NCBI RefSeq assembly: GCF_032118995.1 | Contig: NC_092663.1 | Location: 5,518,001-5,582,000, forward strand | Direction: 5' to 3' | DNA from: Asterias amurensis | Taxonomy: Eukaryota > Echinodermata > Asteroidea > Forcipulatida > Asteriidae | DNA length: 64,000 nt | Shown: piece by piece, positions 30,401-45,400 of the stretch | Layout of the letters: each line of letters opens with the position of its first letter | How positions within the stretch are numbered: position 1 is the first letter of the stretch | Translations under genes and position numbers: made by a program | Notes under the pieces: generated by a model | What the model saw: only the letters and a program-made list of their open reading frames with translations | Databases searched by the model: none | What the model was told of the DNA's origin: nothing

Positions 30401-33400
30401 TGATTGCCCAAACTAAAAATCTGTTTCTTACTCTACCACAACTAAATCTTTGTGACTGCCTGAGTTTGTGGCAATATAATACACGCACTGTGACAAAAGT
30501 GGTATTAATTTTGCCTACAAAAGACCATACTGGTAGTTTGCATAGAGTGTGCCTTTGGGCTAAAGAGTGTATGGGGTGCATAGAGCAGACCATAAAATTT
30601 GTTTGATGTGGTGTGACCCCAGCCCCATTTTCAGCCTTTTTGTACCCGATAATAGGCTAATGTCTTTCTCTATTTTGGGTCACTGTCTATTCAGTGTGTC
30701 ACACACTGGACATTTCTACCATGTAAGATTCAATTGGTTTTTAAATGAACACCACACATTAAAGGCACTGGACACCTACCGGTAATTAGTAATTGACAAA
30801 GACCAGTATTCTCACTTGGTGTAAAATCCTAACATTTTTGTTATATGCAAATGCCTAAAATAACAAATCTGTTAAAAATTTGGACTCAATTGGTCATTGA
30901 AGTTGCAAGAGATTAATTGAAAAAAAACACATTGTCGCACAACTTTGTGTGCTTTCAGATGCCTGTTTTCTACTTATGTTATTTTGTTTTTCTTGTGAGG
31001 CGCTGTGTTAATTGTAGAGCGCCATAGAAATGTTTATTATTACTATTATTTTTATTATTAGACCTGAAGTATTTTAATATTTTAGCGAGAATTACCTCTT
31101 TCTCAAAAACTATACGTTACTTCAGAGGGAGTTGTTTCTCACAATGTTTTATACTATCAACATCTCCACATTGCTCGTTACCAAGTATGTTTTTATGCTA
31201 ACAGCTAGTTTGAGTAATTACCAATTTAGTGTCAAGTGCCTTTACATGAGCAAATTACAGATTTTAAATGAAGAACTATAGCTGGAAAGTTTTTAAAGTA
31301 GACAACTGAAAGTATGAGTTTATACGAATGTTACAATAAATTCCAGTGATGTTGCCTTCCTTTAATGTTTTTTCCCCTAAAAAAGTTGTACCTTCCTTCA
31401 TGGTCGTACCAACAACCAGGTCATTGCTATAAATGTAACTTGAGTACCAAAATTAATTAGTTCTCTAGAAAATTGATGAAATGTAGTTAACAAAAACGAG
31501 TATTTTCTGCCCTAAGGGTAATTCATATATCTACCTTTTTGGCTCTTGATTTCCATTCAATGACCAATAAGATCTACCGAGAAAAACGTATTTTATCTTG
31601 TTTTTGCAAATCGGCAGCCCAAAAAATAAAATTTCTACTAATTTATAAGGCCCCAAGTCACATTTTCAGTACACTTCAATATACTGGTCCTTTTTATGGT
31701 GTGTTTTTTCACATTATTCAATTGATTAACCTATATTCCCTGGGAATCTCTGGTGACGTGCGTTCAAATCACAAGCGGACGCACGATTCTCTCTGCTAGA
31801 CCATGTTATCCGATCTGGATCTGTGCACTTGGGTCGATACCGGCCACATCTGGGTTTGAAACAGTACACTTCAAATTGTAAAGGATACACCATAGAGGGA
31901 AGATCAAACGTGTAAGTTAAAAGTATTAGGCCTCTTTTATTCACCCATAGGCTCTCTGCAACTCACTGCAGCTTCAGTAAGTGGCAGTTTGTCTTGGTTT
32001 TTACAGCTAGGCTTTACATGTCTTGAATTAGTGGGTTGCATTTCACTGACAATTTTGCGAATAGAACGGGTAAATTACAAGATTCGAAGAGATGACTCAG
32101 ATTTATTTCTTGATTGGAGGTAGAGATATGCTCATGGTGTGGATATTATGACCTCAGAGAGGTGCAGTCTTTCTGTTTTAAATGAAGAAGGTGGTCACAC
32201 AAGTTCAGCATTCAATACGTACAGATTATAAATGAGAAATATTAGCTACAATTGCAAACAGCTTTCTGAAAAAATGTAGGTCTATTAATTTGTATCTTGC
32301 TTCTACCATATTGTAGGATTGTATCAAAGAACAAACTTTGCTGAAATTCCTTGAAAACAAAAAACATAGATCTGCATCGTGTTCCGGCATCATCTTTTAA
32401 AGAGAAGTTTGAGAAGTTTAACTTTAGCAGCAGAGAAACTGTATAATTCCCCCATCCCCAAAAGGGGGAAATTCAATATTCGTACATTCTGTACCGTATG
32501 CAACATGAAAAACAATTCAATTGGCATAGTTTAAAATAAAATAGTTCATGTGAGGTTTATTTCAAATACAAATTTCATACAAATATGTAAACAAGATTAT
32601 TTTAATTTTTCAGGTAAAAATGCAATCCAGGAAAGATGTTTCGACTCAATCCGCACAGAATACAATTACCCCAAAACAAACCATAAAAGTCAATTAGAGT
32701 GTACAGAGACTTGCATTTGTATGTATTTTGTGTTATCATCTGTAGTTATCACACATTTAATGGTCAGCTACTGTAAATGGACAATGGAATATTGACACAG
32801 CCCTTGCTGTATAAACTACCACAGTTATTATCAGTGATAAAAGAGATTGAACAAGGGTGATAAAAGTTATTATAGAGTCAAACGAGGATTGGAAGAAGGA
32901 AAGTAAAATATAACATGTAGCTTGTTGAGTAGTTTTGAGAACGAGCCAGTTTTTCCCTGCTTATTAAAGGCACTCGACACTATTGGTAATTACTCAAAAT
33001 AATTGTTAGCATAAAAGTGTACTTGGTAATGAGCAATGGAGAGCTGTTCATAGTATAAAACATTGTGAGAAACGGCTTCCTCTGAAGTAACGTAGTTTTT
33101 GAGTGATAGATTGCTCACTCAAGAATAAAGACTTCAGCTGAAGCCTTTTATTATGCATCTGAAAGCTCACAAAGTTGTGCAGTTCATTTTTTTTGCAACT
33201 TTGATGAGCAATTGAGCCAACATTTTCACAGATTTGTTATTTTATGCATATGTTGGGAAACACCAAGTAAGGAAACCGTGTTTTACAACATTTTGGGACA
33301 TTGTATTAAATACATCGTCCCAAAATGTTGTGTGAATTTTGCACAATGTATTTAAAAACATAAAACGAATAAATTTACGTGATAATAAGTTGATATAGGC

Positions 33401-36400
33401 CTACTTGCTTTATACTTTACAAAAGAAATATGACAGGAATTTCACTAAAACTGTTAGAATAGATTTTTTTCTCTTCATTATGATTACCGATTTTCTTGTG
33501 GGATAATGTTGCCGGTTGTGTACTGTTGAGTACAAAGAGTGATTGATATGAGAAGTGCATCGTAGCAGCAAGCGGCAAATCAAGTACCTTGCACGCCTTG
33601 GAAGTGCATAGATTAATACCCGTAGATTACCCCGGCCCACGGAAATAATAAGAAGTGCTCATTTTGCTAAGGTGTGTGACAGATTGGCACACTCATTTGC
33701 CATGATTGGTGAATCAGTTGTAATTATTAAATGGCAACCATGAAAGCATTATTGGTCCGCTTTATACAGGAAAATGCACTAAGCAGGTCTGATGTCTGAT
33801 TGAATTATGTCCCATTGACAGAGCGATACATAGGCTGTATGTACGATGTATGTTTGTAGGCACTCCATACACATGATCAGATTTACAAATTCTGGGTAGT
33901 GACTTGATCCCTGGTTTAGCAATGCTCCATTGATTATTGCACCAGTCCCAAAATGTACTAGGTGTTAGTAAGTTTATCCTGCTGAATCTAGACAATAATA
34001 TTTTTTATAGGGAGGCTTACAACCACCAAAAGTACACCAAGCCAAGCAAGAATGACTCAAAACCTTGCCGCTCGACTAAGCAGAAAATGTAGCCAGTCTC
34101 TCATGGGTATTGAAAGACTATTGCCATATTGTAGGCCCCCCCCCCCAACAACCATCCCAATAGCCCACACTTGACCATCAAACTTGAGCTCCTGGCTTAG
34201 ACTTCTCCCTGGATTCCTTGAGAGTTTGACGAGTCTTGACTATGAGTTGCAAGAAAAAGTTGACGGTTCTTTCGAAAAAGGAAAATGTTGGTGTGAAGAT
34301 TTCGTGAAAAGAAAGGGAATTCCATGGAGAAATCTTGCCTGTGACTGTGACATCCATCAATCATTTCAAACACAAAAGGGCCAGCTAGGCCAGACACAGG
34401 CTGCGAAAAGAAATGAGCCTGGGGCCACGTTTCCTGATAACACTCTGTCTTTGTGCGCACAACCCAAGCCCGCTAACCAGCTTTTGTCCCATGCCGACAA
34501 AAAGAGGGGAGAAATCCCTCGACGATGGAGATGCTGGATCAGACTCCTTGGTCGGGACCAAGACCTGTGTAATCAGAGCAGTCAGAAAGAGCAGAGAGAA
34601 AAGGGGGAGGGGGTTGGGGAAAGGGGAGGATGCAATCCCATGAATCAGAGCGGAAGCTAGATATTATGTGTTTTTGATGCCCAAAAATTCATGCCTCTGT
34701 TGTAATCCAAGATGATGGTCTGATTGCATGTGATTGACAGGTTTGGCTTGGCAAGACAGAGGAGAAGAGTAAGAAAGGGGCACAGACAGAGAGATAGCTC
34801 TCTCTGTGTCCATACCCCCCCCCCCTCCTTCCCTACCCCTCTCCACTTCAGTTCACTCTGTAATTACAGTCGGCAATGACAAACTGATTGTGATTGAACT
34901 GTGGCATCCAATCCAGCACAAAGTAATTTATACATCCCCGAATGATGCCACAGAATCGGGTGGTGCAACTAATTCTCCCCCCTGTTTCATGATTTCTCAG
35001 CTTTTTCCTGGAGACAAATGACAGATGGTCTGTAATAATGAAAAAGCAATTTCAGCAGCGGGGAGCATGTGTTACAAATTGAGTTTCTTGTCGGTGCCTG
35101 GTTCGGTTGATCGACATTTTGCGGATCCCCTGGTTTTATTTCCTGTCTTGTGTGCTTTAAGACAATTCAGGCGAAAGTGTTTGTAGAATTGTGTTTGGGA
35201 TGGGACTTTCGAACATGAATGAGTTTAATCTCAATTTTACGCTGGGATGATAACACGGAATGATGAATGTTACCTCGCTGGGTTCAAAGCGCTTTTCTAT
35301 TTTGAGTATGCTTTTTGTTTGTCTGAAGAATTTTCATGTTATGGCAACTTCCAATCTGCATAATTGTGTCCCAGCTTGTGTGAAACTGGAATTATTTTAA
35401 AACAGTTAATATACTTTGTTCTTCGCCGTTTTATTACTGTGTTTTCTATCAAGCTTTGGTGGACGTCGATTTTCCTATTTTCTCAAAATTATATATCACT
35501 AGGCTAAGGTTTGTTGCCAAACCTCCAAATTACAATTATTTTAAAAAGAAGCCATGTTTTTCTTCCCCCAAAATGTGCTACCTTATTTTGTTTTGTAACA
35601 TAGTCAGATAAACAGAAATAAGCCTTGTTTCAATTTATAGGGCACTGCATTCATTCTACATAACAAAAAATTACTGTCGAAGGAGAATAATTAATTAGGT
35701 GGCACAATTAGATCCTAAATTTGTGCATCTGCCTTAAGAATAACCATTGTAAAACAATGTATAAAGTTGTTGGGGAAATGTTTTGAAATATCAATTGGTA
35801 TAAAGTATGAAGCCTGGTTCATACTCCGTGAATGCGGAGCGAATATTGGCATCGCAACTCTGTTTTTGTTGCGAGTAATTCGCAAAAAGTTGAGGAAAAG
35901 TTGAGCACAGCTCAACTTTTGCGAATTATTCTTTGTGCATTTGTGACGTCAATATTCACTCCGCACTCGCGTTCGCAGGATTCGCAGGATGAACCAGGAT
36001 TTATACTTAATACCCCAAAACAAATTTTCAAAACATTTCCCCCAAGACTTTGATCCATAGTTATCTGAATATATAAATCTAACAAGCAAAAATTCTTATA
36101 CCCTCCATAATGACACTTAGGCCAACTGTCACACTTACTCAAAATCCCCATCAACCTTAATGGATTTCTTTTCTCCAAATCTTTGCACACAAATTTCCGC
36201 TTGACCTCTTTTCTCAATTGATTTGCCATACGTCTTGGTGGTTTCTTTGCACATAATAACACACACTTGTCAAAATCATCAACCGTTTTATGGATCATAA
36301 ATTATTTCATTGAACAGGAAATGACATAATTATTGCGCTAGGAAATTGCCGATAAATGCCACTAAACTTGGGTTAATCGAACTAGGGCTTGTCGGGACAG

Positions 36401-39400
36401 CAGAGAGTTATTTGTCTAAGGCTTTGTTAAAGTTAAATGGGTCTGTCATTGTCATGGTCTCTACCAATGTTAGGTTTAGCCCGAGGAAACTGTATAAACT
36501 CATGGACACAGTCAAAATATGGCCCTGTACACATGGTGATGTATGTTTTACTTTAGTTGTCTGTATCTTACATTAGAATGGAAGTTGGTTCCTTTCAAGA
36601 TTATATCTAAATCTCCTTTTTAAAAGTAATCTTGTTTGGGAAGTAGAATGCAGCTTATGATTTGCCTAGCATTGCCTCACATGTTTTGGTTCTCTTAGAC
36701 TCTGTAAAAATAAACTTTCATGCTACTTCGCTTTGCTCATGCGCATGAAAAGCGGTTTAGTGTTTATGGATACGCCATAATAAAGCAAATGGGGGCAATA
36801 TGATTTGATTCAAATAATTAATTTACAGCATGGGATAATGGTGGGATCACCTATGGCGAGCCAAACCTTTCCATATCGTATTTCCACCATGCAAAGTTTC
36901 AAATCCTGCTTTTAGATGGTTGATTTCGAGACCTCAAATCTGAGGTTTCGTAGAAAATTACTACTTTCTGGAAAACTACATCACTTCAGAGGGAGCTGTT
37001 TCTTAAATAACTTGATAAAGCTCTGTAATGGGTGTATTTTATACTGATACTTGATTCGTACAGATCCTAAATGCTTGATCCAAAAACAGCACGAAGTGAA
37101 GCTATAAACTAAATTTGATGGACAGTCAAGAACAATGTATTTCATGATTTTACTTTATTCCCAAGTTAGAGACATACAGTGCCAGCTCAGTTGGCAGCAC
37201 TAGGGACAGAACTCAATCCGTGGCTGGGGAGAAAAAATACTAAAGAATGCAGAAACCCTAGTGCACTGCTAGAGAAAAAAACATGGCCTCACAATCCAGC
37301 TCAAGAACTGTAGAGGCACCAGTTAGAAAGATTTTAAACCCTAAATCAACAAACCATGGAAAGAAAAACTGGCAAGGCTCTTGGGTAAACAATATGCATG
37401 GTGTACACAGGCGCAGGGAGCTATGTGTGAGGGCACAAGAATGCCCTGCCAATGTAGGCTATGTTTTCCCATCTATTCAGCACACTGCGAAACGCTAGTG
37501 TTTGTCATTGGGTTTGGTTTGCGCCAGTGTATTCGTGCCTGACCCTCTTTTGAGATGCCGCTCCGTCTGTTTGTTTTTGACCTTTTTTTTTCTTGGAGTG
37601 CATGGTACCTCAATGCTTGAAAACTGACAGGTTACCGTTAAGTGAACGCTTAAGTTACTCTTGTGTGTTTGTGTAAATCTTGTACCTTTTTAAATTCCTT
37701 GAAGTACAGATGAGGACCAACAGCCAACAATTTTGAAATTCTTCTTGAACCGATGCAATCAAATTATCACTAATGTACGCATAATGAACCGTCTTGAAGT
37801 ACATTTTATAAAACAAATGTGATTTACTTTCTTATGATTGAATGTGCCGTCTCTGCTTCATTTTACGGAGACATGGTAAATTTGAGTTGACTATAAAAGC
37901 CATGTAAACAAATTGAGTTATTTTAGCATCCTTCCATTTCAATTTCTGTAGTTTGGAGTGAGGTGTTTTTTAAATTGTTTATTTATTTTGGGTAATGATT
38001 GAAAATGTATGTTTTTCACACGATTTTATTAATTCTAGAGATTTTGTTTACAAGAAGATAGTACCCTTAAGTAGGTCTGTGATCTGGATAGCTTAATATG
38101 GCACTACAAACATATAAGACAACATAAACCAATAGGTTAATACCAGCAGAAGTATGAAGCTTCAACAGACCCAGTCATTGATTGCCCTGACAGCGTAAAA
38201 GCCTAATAGCTCACTATACACACACAAACATTGTAGTTCCTTCAGGCCAACTGGCCCATCTTGTAGCCAACATCGATTTTTTGTTCTCCTGGACCTTCCC
38301 TAATGAAAAAAAAAATATGCAATCACAGTCCAGTTCTTGGTGCTCGTCCAAATTAATTCAGTGAGGTGTGTAATAACGTTGTGTAAAAATTTGCTCATGG
38401 GCAAGCCTGTTAGACTCTGTCTAGTACCTGGTACAGATTCCTGAGGGTGAAGGGAGTTGGGGAAGGATGGGGGGGGGGGTTGGAGAGTGGCGGTGGAAGG
38501 CATTAATTGTATTGTAGTGTTTGGGATGCACATTGAGCAAGCACATTGATAATGTCTGCCATACCGCATGTATTACAAAACCATAGATCAAACTGTTTTG
38601 GAGCTACAGAAAATGTTTTCTAATGAAAGATATGAGTTGTCATCCAACTATCATCCCGACACTGATCTGAAAAATAACCTTTAAAGTATAGCAGCACAAA
38701 TAAGATAACGGTGAAGATTTTTCCTTCAAAAACTATTGTTTAAATCTGTATTTGTTGTTTGCCTTGTGGGTTAACATTAATTTTATAATTATTTTTACTA
38801 AATGTGGGGTTTACACTACGTTTTTTTCATGACCGCTGATGAATCTTGGGATACATTGTTGTTTTTGCTGTGATTTTTTTCTCATGGATTAGAAAAACAC
38901 AATGAAATGAAGCCGGTTCAATATGAACCAAATTGAAATTGTATGATTAAAAATACTTTGTCTACATAATGTCCTAGTTTCCCTTATTTGGGAAAGGGTT
39001 TCATTGAAGCCTGGCTAATCAGACTAGTTTCACAACCAATCTGATATATTTTTTCTAAGACTAAGGGCTGTTTAATTAAATGAAAGGCAACAGGAAATGT
39101 TGATGTGATCATCCGAACAATAGCCTAGGGAGGAAGACGGGCAATGTCTTTGATTATCAAACAATCATATTGATACTTTATTAGACTCTATGTGGCGATC
39201 GAATGTGTAACATGGTGTCATTGACGGAGCATAGCAACAAATCTGGATCTGTTCAGGAAGATACTTTCATTAACTGCTCCACAAGTTAATAACCACAAAA
39301 AGTTACTTAATATCGAGTACTGAAGTGTTGTTATTAAAAAACACTGTCAGAAACGACCCCTCTTTTGAAGTGTTAGAGAAAGAGGTAATTTTGTACCCCA

Positions 39401-42400
39401 AAATTTGAATCTGAGGCAGGCATGTTCCGAAAGCACAGAATTCTTTTTTTTTTATATTTTATGTTCTTGCAATTTGGATGGCAAATGAATTGAGCCAAAC
39501 TTTGCACTGATTTGTTATTTTATGCATGTTGGGAAACACCAAGTGAGGAAACTGGCCTTTGACATTTACCAAAACTAACTGACACAGTTTCAAAACAAAT
39601 GTTTTAAGTAAAATCAGAAAACTTGTTCATTTAAAAACAAAATAAAATAAATTTACCCAAAATAAGGATATTAACACCACATCTGCTCACACCCAGCACC
39701 GGAAAAACCACCTACATATGCAACAAAAGCGTTCAGAAAAGTTAGAACTGCACTGAACCAAATATGTTTAGTTTCTTAGAGATGGTACATTTGAACACAT
39801 TGTGTTGTTAAATTTATGTTATTGATGTATGGGTATACAATTTACTTAGCTTTTTACCCTGCAGCATTTTGAGTAACAACTGCTCAATGAAATTCACAAG
39901 GTATGGTAACTCACTACCAAAGTTAAGCATGGTTGGTTTTCAAAGTAAAATATCAAATCCATCTTCCATGATCCATCAAAGCCAGTCAAATCAATGGGGA
40001 GGATTTTGGCTTTAGCCAGGGTACAACCATGGAGGTAGAAATATTCTACCTCCATGGTACAATACCCACTGATATTCTTGTATATGTTATTCCCATTTCA
40101 ACTGTCAAGAAATTAATCAAAGTCATATTTTGAAACAAACAAAAGTGTAAAATTTGGTTTTGGTTGGTGCCTTTTTAACTGAACTTACAATGCCTGAATA
40201 ACTGAGCATCAACTTGGATTACCAAACCGAAACTTTTAAAATTTGCAATTTTATGTGACTGTTCACTTGGTTCTTTTTACAGTATTGTTCAAATGAATCA
40301 TAAATCCATGCACATTGGGCAAAGGATACTAGGCAATGAATTGTATGAATGCTATGTACGTAGGCAATGGCTTTTGTTGTCTTAGTCTTAGCCTTGGTTG
40401 ATGCCTCTCTAAAAGTGTCTGTTTACTTTAAAGGCTGGACACTATTGGTAATTATTCAAAATAATTATAGCATAAAAACTTACTTGGTAACGAGCAATGG
40501 AGAGCTGGTGATGTGAGAAACGACTCCCTCTGAGGTAACATAGTTTTTGAGAAAGAGGTTATTGCTCATTCAAATAATAAAAGACTTCAGGCCTGAAGCC
40601 TTTTATTATGCATCTGAAAGCACACAAAACAAGGGTAAAAAAAAACCGGGTTTTTTCTTTTGTTATTCTCTTGCAACTTCAAAGACCAATGAGTAAAAAG
40701 AAAATCAGAGCTTTGTTATTTTATGCACATTTTTGGAACACCAAGTGCCTTGCCCTCTAAAGATGAAATTCTAGGCATTTACATTCTGGTCTGCTCAGAT
40801 CATAACTTAGTATTTCTCTGTTCTTTTCTTGATTATCTTAGATGGCTTTAGAAGCCTCAGCACCAGGAAGGAGACAGCATCTGTCCAACCTAAGAAACAA
40901 CTGCCCAATGTCACTGGTAAGGATTTATAAACTAATATGGATTGTATAAAACATGCTCTCTCCATGTAGGTCCTATTATACGAGATCCGCCTCCTTGGGA
41001 AGGAGGTAAATTAAAATATGAAATAATTTATCAATAGCCAATAAAAAAAGCATCTTAGAAGTCGGTTTCATTCAAACTGTTCAGAATGAGTGGGTATTGT
41101 TTGCTTCATTCAGAGTCACACGTACATGGATCTGTATTGCTCATTATCCTCTATTGAGTGGAACCCTATTGTTGTGACCCAGGAAGATGGAATATTGGAA
41201 CATTAATTGCTAATTAAATTTGACCATTTATTCAACCTTTTGTACCAAACAATCTTCTCTGTGAAATTCTTGATAAATGATTCCTTTATATTTACTAAGA
41301 TTCAAAGGCAGGCTATCTTTTGAAGGTAGCTTATATCTGAATTCGTTATTCAGACTTCTTCAAAAAGAAATGTGGTATCCCCCCCAATTCAATACATAGT
41401 AGTAAGCAAACTAAATGTGTTACATCAGCACATCTTGCACAGTGCACATCAGCACAGTGCTTACTACCGTTACTACATAATGTATGTAAACAATGCACAG
41501 CATTTAAGACATTAGGGGGATGTTCATGCATGTGTGTGTCTTTCATAGATTACGTGTTCAATGTAGATTAGTAGTGGCTAATTAGCAGTCAACTCAAGCT
41601 ACGGTGTAATGATAATAAATTTTATGATCTCAGGTTGTATGAAAGTTAAGCTGATACATAAGTTGTGTTATGCATGTTACTGCACCTAGGAGCAAGTAAG
41701 AGGGTTCCAAGATGTTCTTGTGATGTGGTCTGCAAATTGCACCTCAATGCTGAATTTCTTACATAATGCTCTGAAGAAACTATAATCACAACAATATATT
41801 TCAGAAACCCATCTTTTATCTTTAAACTTCAACTTTGCTTGTTTTTTTTATGTGTATGCTAACTGATCCAGTGGTCTGGAAATTAAGTAAATAGTCATGT
41901 TCTTGGAATGTGTGGTCAATTAGTCATATTTGTCAAGCTGACTCTCTTCAGATTTGAAAGGGACTTTAAAAAACTCATTAGCTTATTGAGGTTTGTAACA
42001 ATTGCTTTTCGTAAATTATATATATTTCCTTGTCATTGTTTTATGGTTTGTGTTGCATTATCGAGGCTTGATCCTGCACTATGTACCATAAATATATGAT
42101 ACAATGCTTCAACTACTTTAGTTAATCCAAGTGGCTTTGATCTTCCCTTATCATTGAAGACATACTTTGTTTATTGACCTAATTAAGTGTTTATCCATTA
42201 ACCCATTTATTACATACAATGTACATTAAGCACAAAGTCTAAAAAGACCAGATCTGACACAAGTTCACATGCACATTGTGGCATCATTTATTTTATTACT
42301 TCACACGAATATCACTAATCAGTCCTATTCTCAGCCCAGCATCTTTTATAAGAAACCACTCCCTTGAGTTTCCTGCTATTCACAGGAGCCCAAGCTGTCT

Positions 42401-45400
42401 CCAGAGACTCTCTGATTCCTTTCCCAATCAGACTCTTGTATCACTACCCTACCCAGCTCCCCTTTCAGCGACCCAGTAGAGCGCTCTAGCGAACCCTCAG
42501 AACCCCGGCCCCTTTGTCATGCCATGTTTTCCCAGCTAAAAGCCTCTTCCACCGAGACCAACGGCTGGAAAATAATCCACTGGCAGGACTGAAACCCAAT
42601 CCAGGTCTTTTTCAATGGGCAGGTCCCACTGTAAGTTTCTCTTTATTTAGAAGAGGGGAAACTCTCCACAATATTAATTGCTTGGCTACCTGATATGTGT
42701 GTATAAGTGCCTTGGAATACCACGACACATGCCTTAGTTTTTTCTCTCGATTCATACACCAATCCGAAGACTCAAAGAGATCATGGTTTGTGTGTGTGTT
42801 TTTGACACGATTCTTGGCCTGCTGTGTATTTCCAAGTATAATAATGGGAGCCAGTTCATAATTGGTGTGCAAACTGTTCCTATGAAAAGAGACAGTCTGT
42901 CAGCACAGGTGACCATTTATTGTGTGTTTTGGGGTTCTATTGAAAGCTAACTGTGCACCCTACACCTGTGGTAAATGCTGAGGACACACATTGCATATTG
43001 TTATGTACAATGCGTATCTAGCTGTATGCGATAAAAACAATTTTTCTGCGCTTTGAATTGAGAATACTTTTGAGACTATATCTACAGCAATGTCAGTCAT
43101 AAATGTATGTCATCAAACCAACTTTCAGGTGGAAAATGTTTCTTGTGAACATTTTCTGATTGACATTCCACTATCTGAGATTACCAGTTGCTTGCATTGT
43201 ATTATATTTTCCTGCTTACTGCTAACTGTGAACACTGCAAGGAAATACAATTTTGTTTTGTATGTTGTGCAGTGTTCCTTCCAAGTCGGTCTGTTTTTGT
43301 TTCGATGAAAACAAGGTTCTGGTCTTTATTTTGGCTGTGTATAAATTCATAGTGTCAGGGTTTTATATTTGCCTATCAATCATCAATCCTGTAATTTGTC
43401 TTTCTTTTGTTATTTTGTAATCAATCACTGGCCTTTGCAATTTCAATTTTAATCTGTCAGTAACTATTTTACTCTCAGAGAGTAAAGAAAGTTGTGTAAG
43501 TTGCAAAAATTTGGAATGTTTTCCAATTTTCTTCCCCCGTCTCTTTCAACAAATGTACTTATCACCAAATCACAGCCATATACGCCCACATTAGTCCCCT
43601 ATAAGTTACTAGCCACTCCACTAGGACGGCCACATTTCAACAGTGCCTTCCACTCAGGTACCAAAGATTTTTCCAAGCTCAAAAGGAACAAAGTTATTCC
43701 GTCCATCAGCAAGCAACAATTAGATCCCTGCTGACTTCATTTGTGCATTCCAGGGACCCCTTGAGGTCAGGTTGTGACCCAAGGGTCAGGTCATGGCTGC
43801 TGGGCGGTCTGTCTACAGTCTTTGATGATGAGTAGAGTAAAATGAGGCACAGTCAATGTCAGAGCCAGCAGTGTCGAGCAAACACTCACTGAGATGATGT
43901 TACTAACATCATAGTTTGGCTCCTTGTCCTTTTATTAGTGTGGATTCTTCCAATTAGGGCATGTGGTAGAGTCAAACAAGCGTTACTCAGAATGCTTACT
44001 CTGAACACCAAAATATGTGTCAAAGTTTACAATAATCAGGCCTGGGTCATAGAGGCCATAATGCCCAGCTTGTGGCCTTTATGCCCCTGCAGATGTTTTC
44101 CTTTTATTAGTGGGATTCTTCCAATTAGGGCATGTGGTAGAGTACAACCAACAAGTCTGAAATAATCAGGACTAGAAATACACAGAGGTCATCAGGACTA
44201 GAAATACACAGAGGTCATGGAGACCATGCCTTCTGTTGCCCCTATTAATATGGCCTTGGTGCCCTTTCAGATGTTGTCCTTATATTAGTATGAACTCTTC
44301 CAATTAGAGCATGTGGTACAGTCCAGAAAGCTTACCCAGGATGCGTTCCACTTTGATAACCAGTCTGTGATCAATCAAGGCATACCACACCACATGTAGG
44401 TAGTCATGTCCACTCACAATCACATGGGTATGTCTCAAATCCATCTTATTTGATCTGAAAGCACCATGTGTATGCTCTCATTTTTAACAGTGCTGGGCTG
44501 CATTCCATTTTTGTGAACATGCCTCAAGTTTTACACAAACCTTTGCGCTGTGGAACTGTGGAACACATGGTGCTTTTGGATCAAACCAAAAGTTCCTAAA
44601 CCCTTTCAAGCAATTCACCGAGCATAACAATTTCTTTCAGGTAGTTACTGCACAGTATGCATTTTGTGCAATAAAGACTCAAGACTGTTTTCAATAATTA
44701 GGCTAATTAGGAACCTAAATGGTAACTATTTTTTTCAAGGGCATCTGTGGACTGAGACACAGGTGTTACATATTATGTGATGTCCTTGCTACATGCCTGG
44801 CTGGCTTGTCCTTAAGATCCTTCCAAGGATGTCTCTCCTCATCTTGACCTCTTTACTACATCTGTGTTGATTTCATGACCAATTTGATGATGATCAAGTC
44901 CTATAAAAGAAGTTGGTACATCCATGGTACAGCTTACTGAACTGCTTGAGGAAACTTTAAAGGCAGTGGACACTATTTGTAATTACTCAAAATAATTATT
45001 GGCACAAAACCTTTCTTGGTGACGAGTAATGGGGAGAGGTTGATGGTATAAAACCTTGTGCGAAACGGCTCTCTCTGAAGTGCCATAGTTTTTGAGAAAG
45101 AAGTAATTTTCCACGAATTTGATTTCGAGACCTCAGATTTAGAACTTGAGGTCTCGAAATCAACCATCTAAACGCACATAACTTCGTGTGACAAGGGTGT
45201 TTTTTCTTTCATTATTATCTCGCAAGTTCGATGACCGATTGAGCTCAAATTTTCACTGGTTTGTTATTTTATACATATGTTGAGATACACCAACTGTGGA
45301 GGCTAGTCTTTGACAATTACCAATAGTGTCCACTGCCTTTAAGGGTGGCAGAGAGGGCTGTGGAAAGAACAATGATAGGAGTAACAAAGAAGGACAAAGT

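Larger units (their letters stand above)
28963..40841 (+). other. RECK intron 2
   Basis: 11.9 kb without a supported gene. MITEs at 29001, 30759, 32964, 35811, 36913, 39340 and 40428. 34000-35200 is markedly less AT-rich, with long open frames in several reading frames, but no recognisable protein; a regulatory island is as likely. Poly-C or poly-G runs at 34139, 34816 and 38469. Confidence 0.6.

Noticed and set aside
34184..34660. 158-codon open frame and overlapping frames on both strands
   Set aside because: Several frames are open at once because of composition; no recognisable domain; placed inside RECK intron 2.
43010..43035. TATCTAGCTGTATG resembling part of miR-9
   Set aside because: The seed TCTTTGG is absent and no hairpin partner arm is visible.
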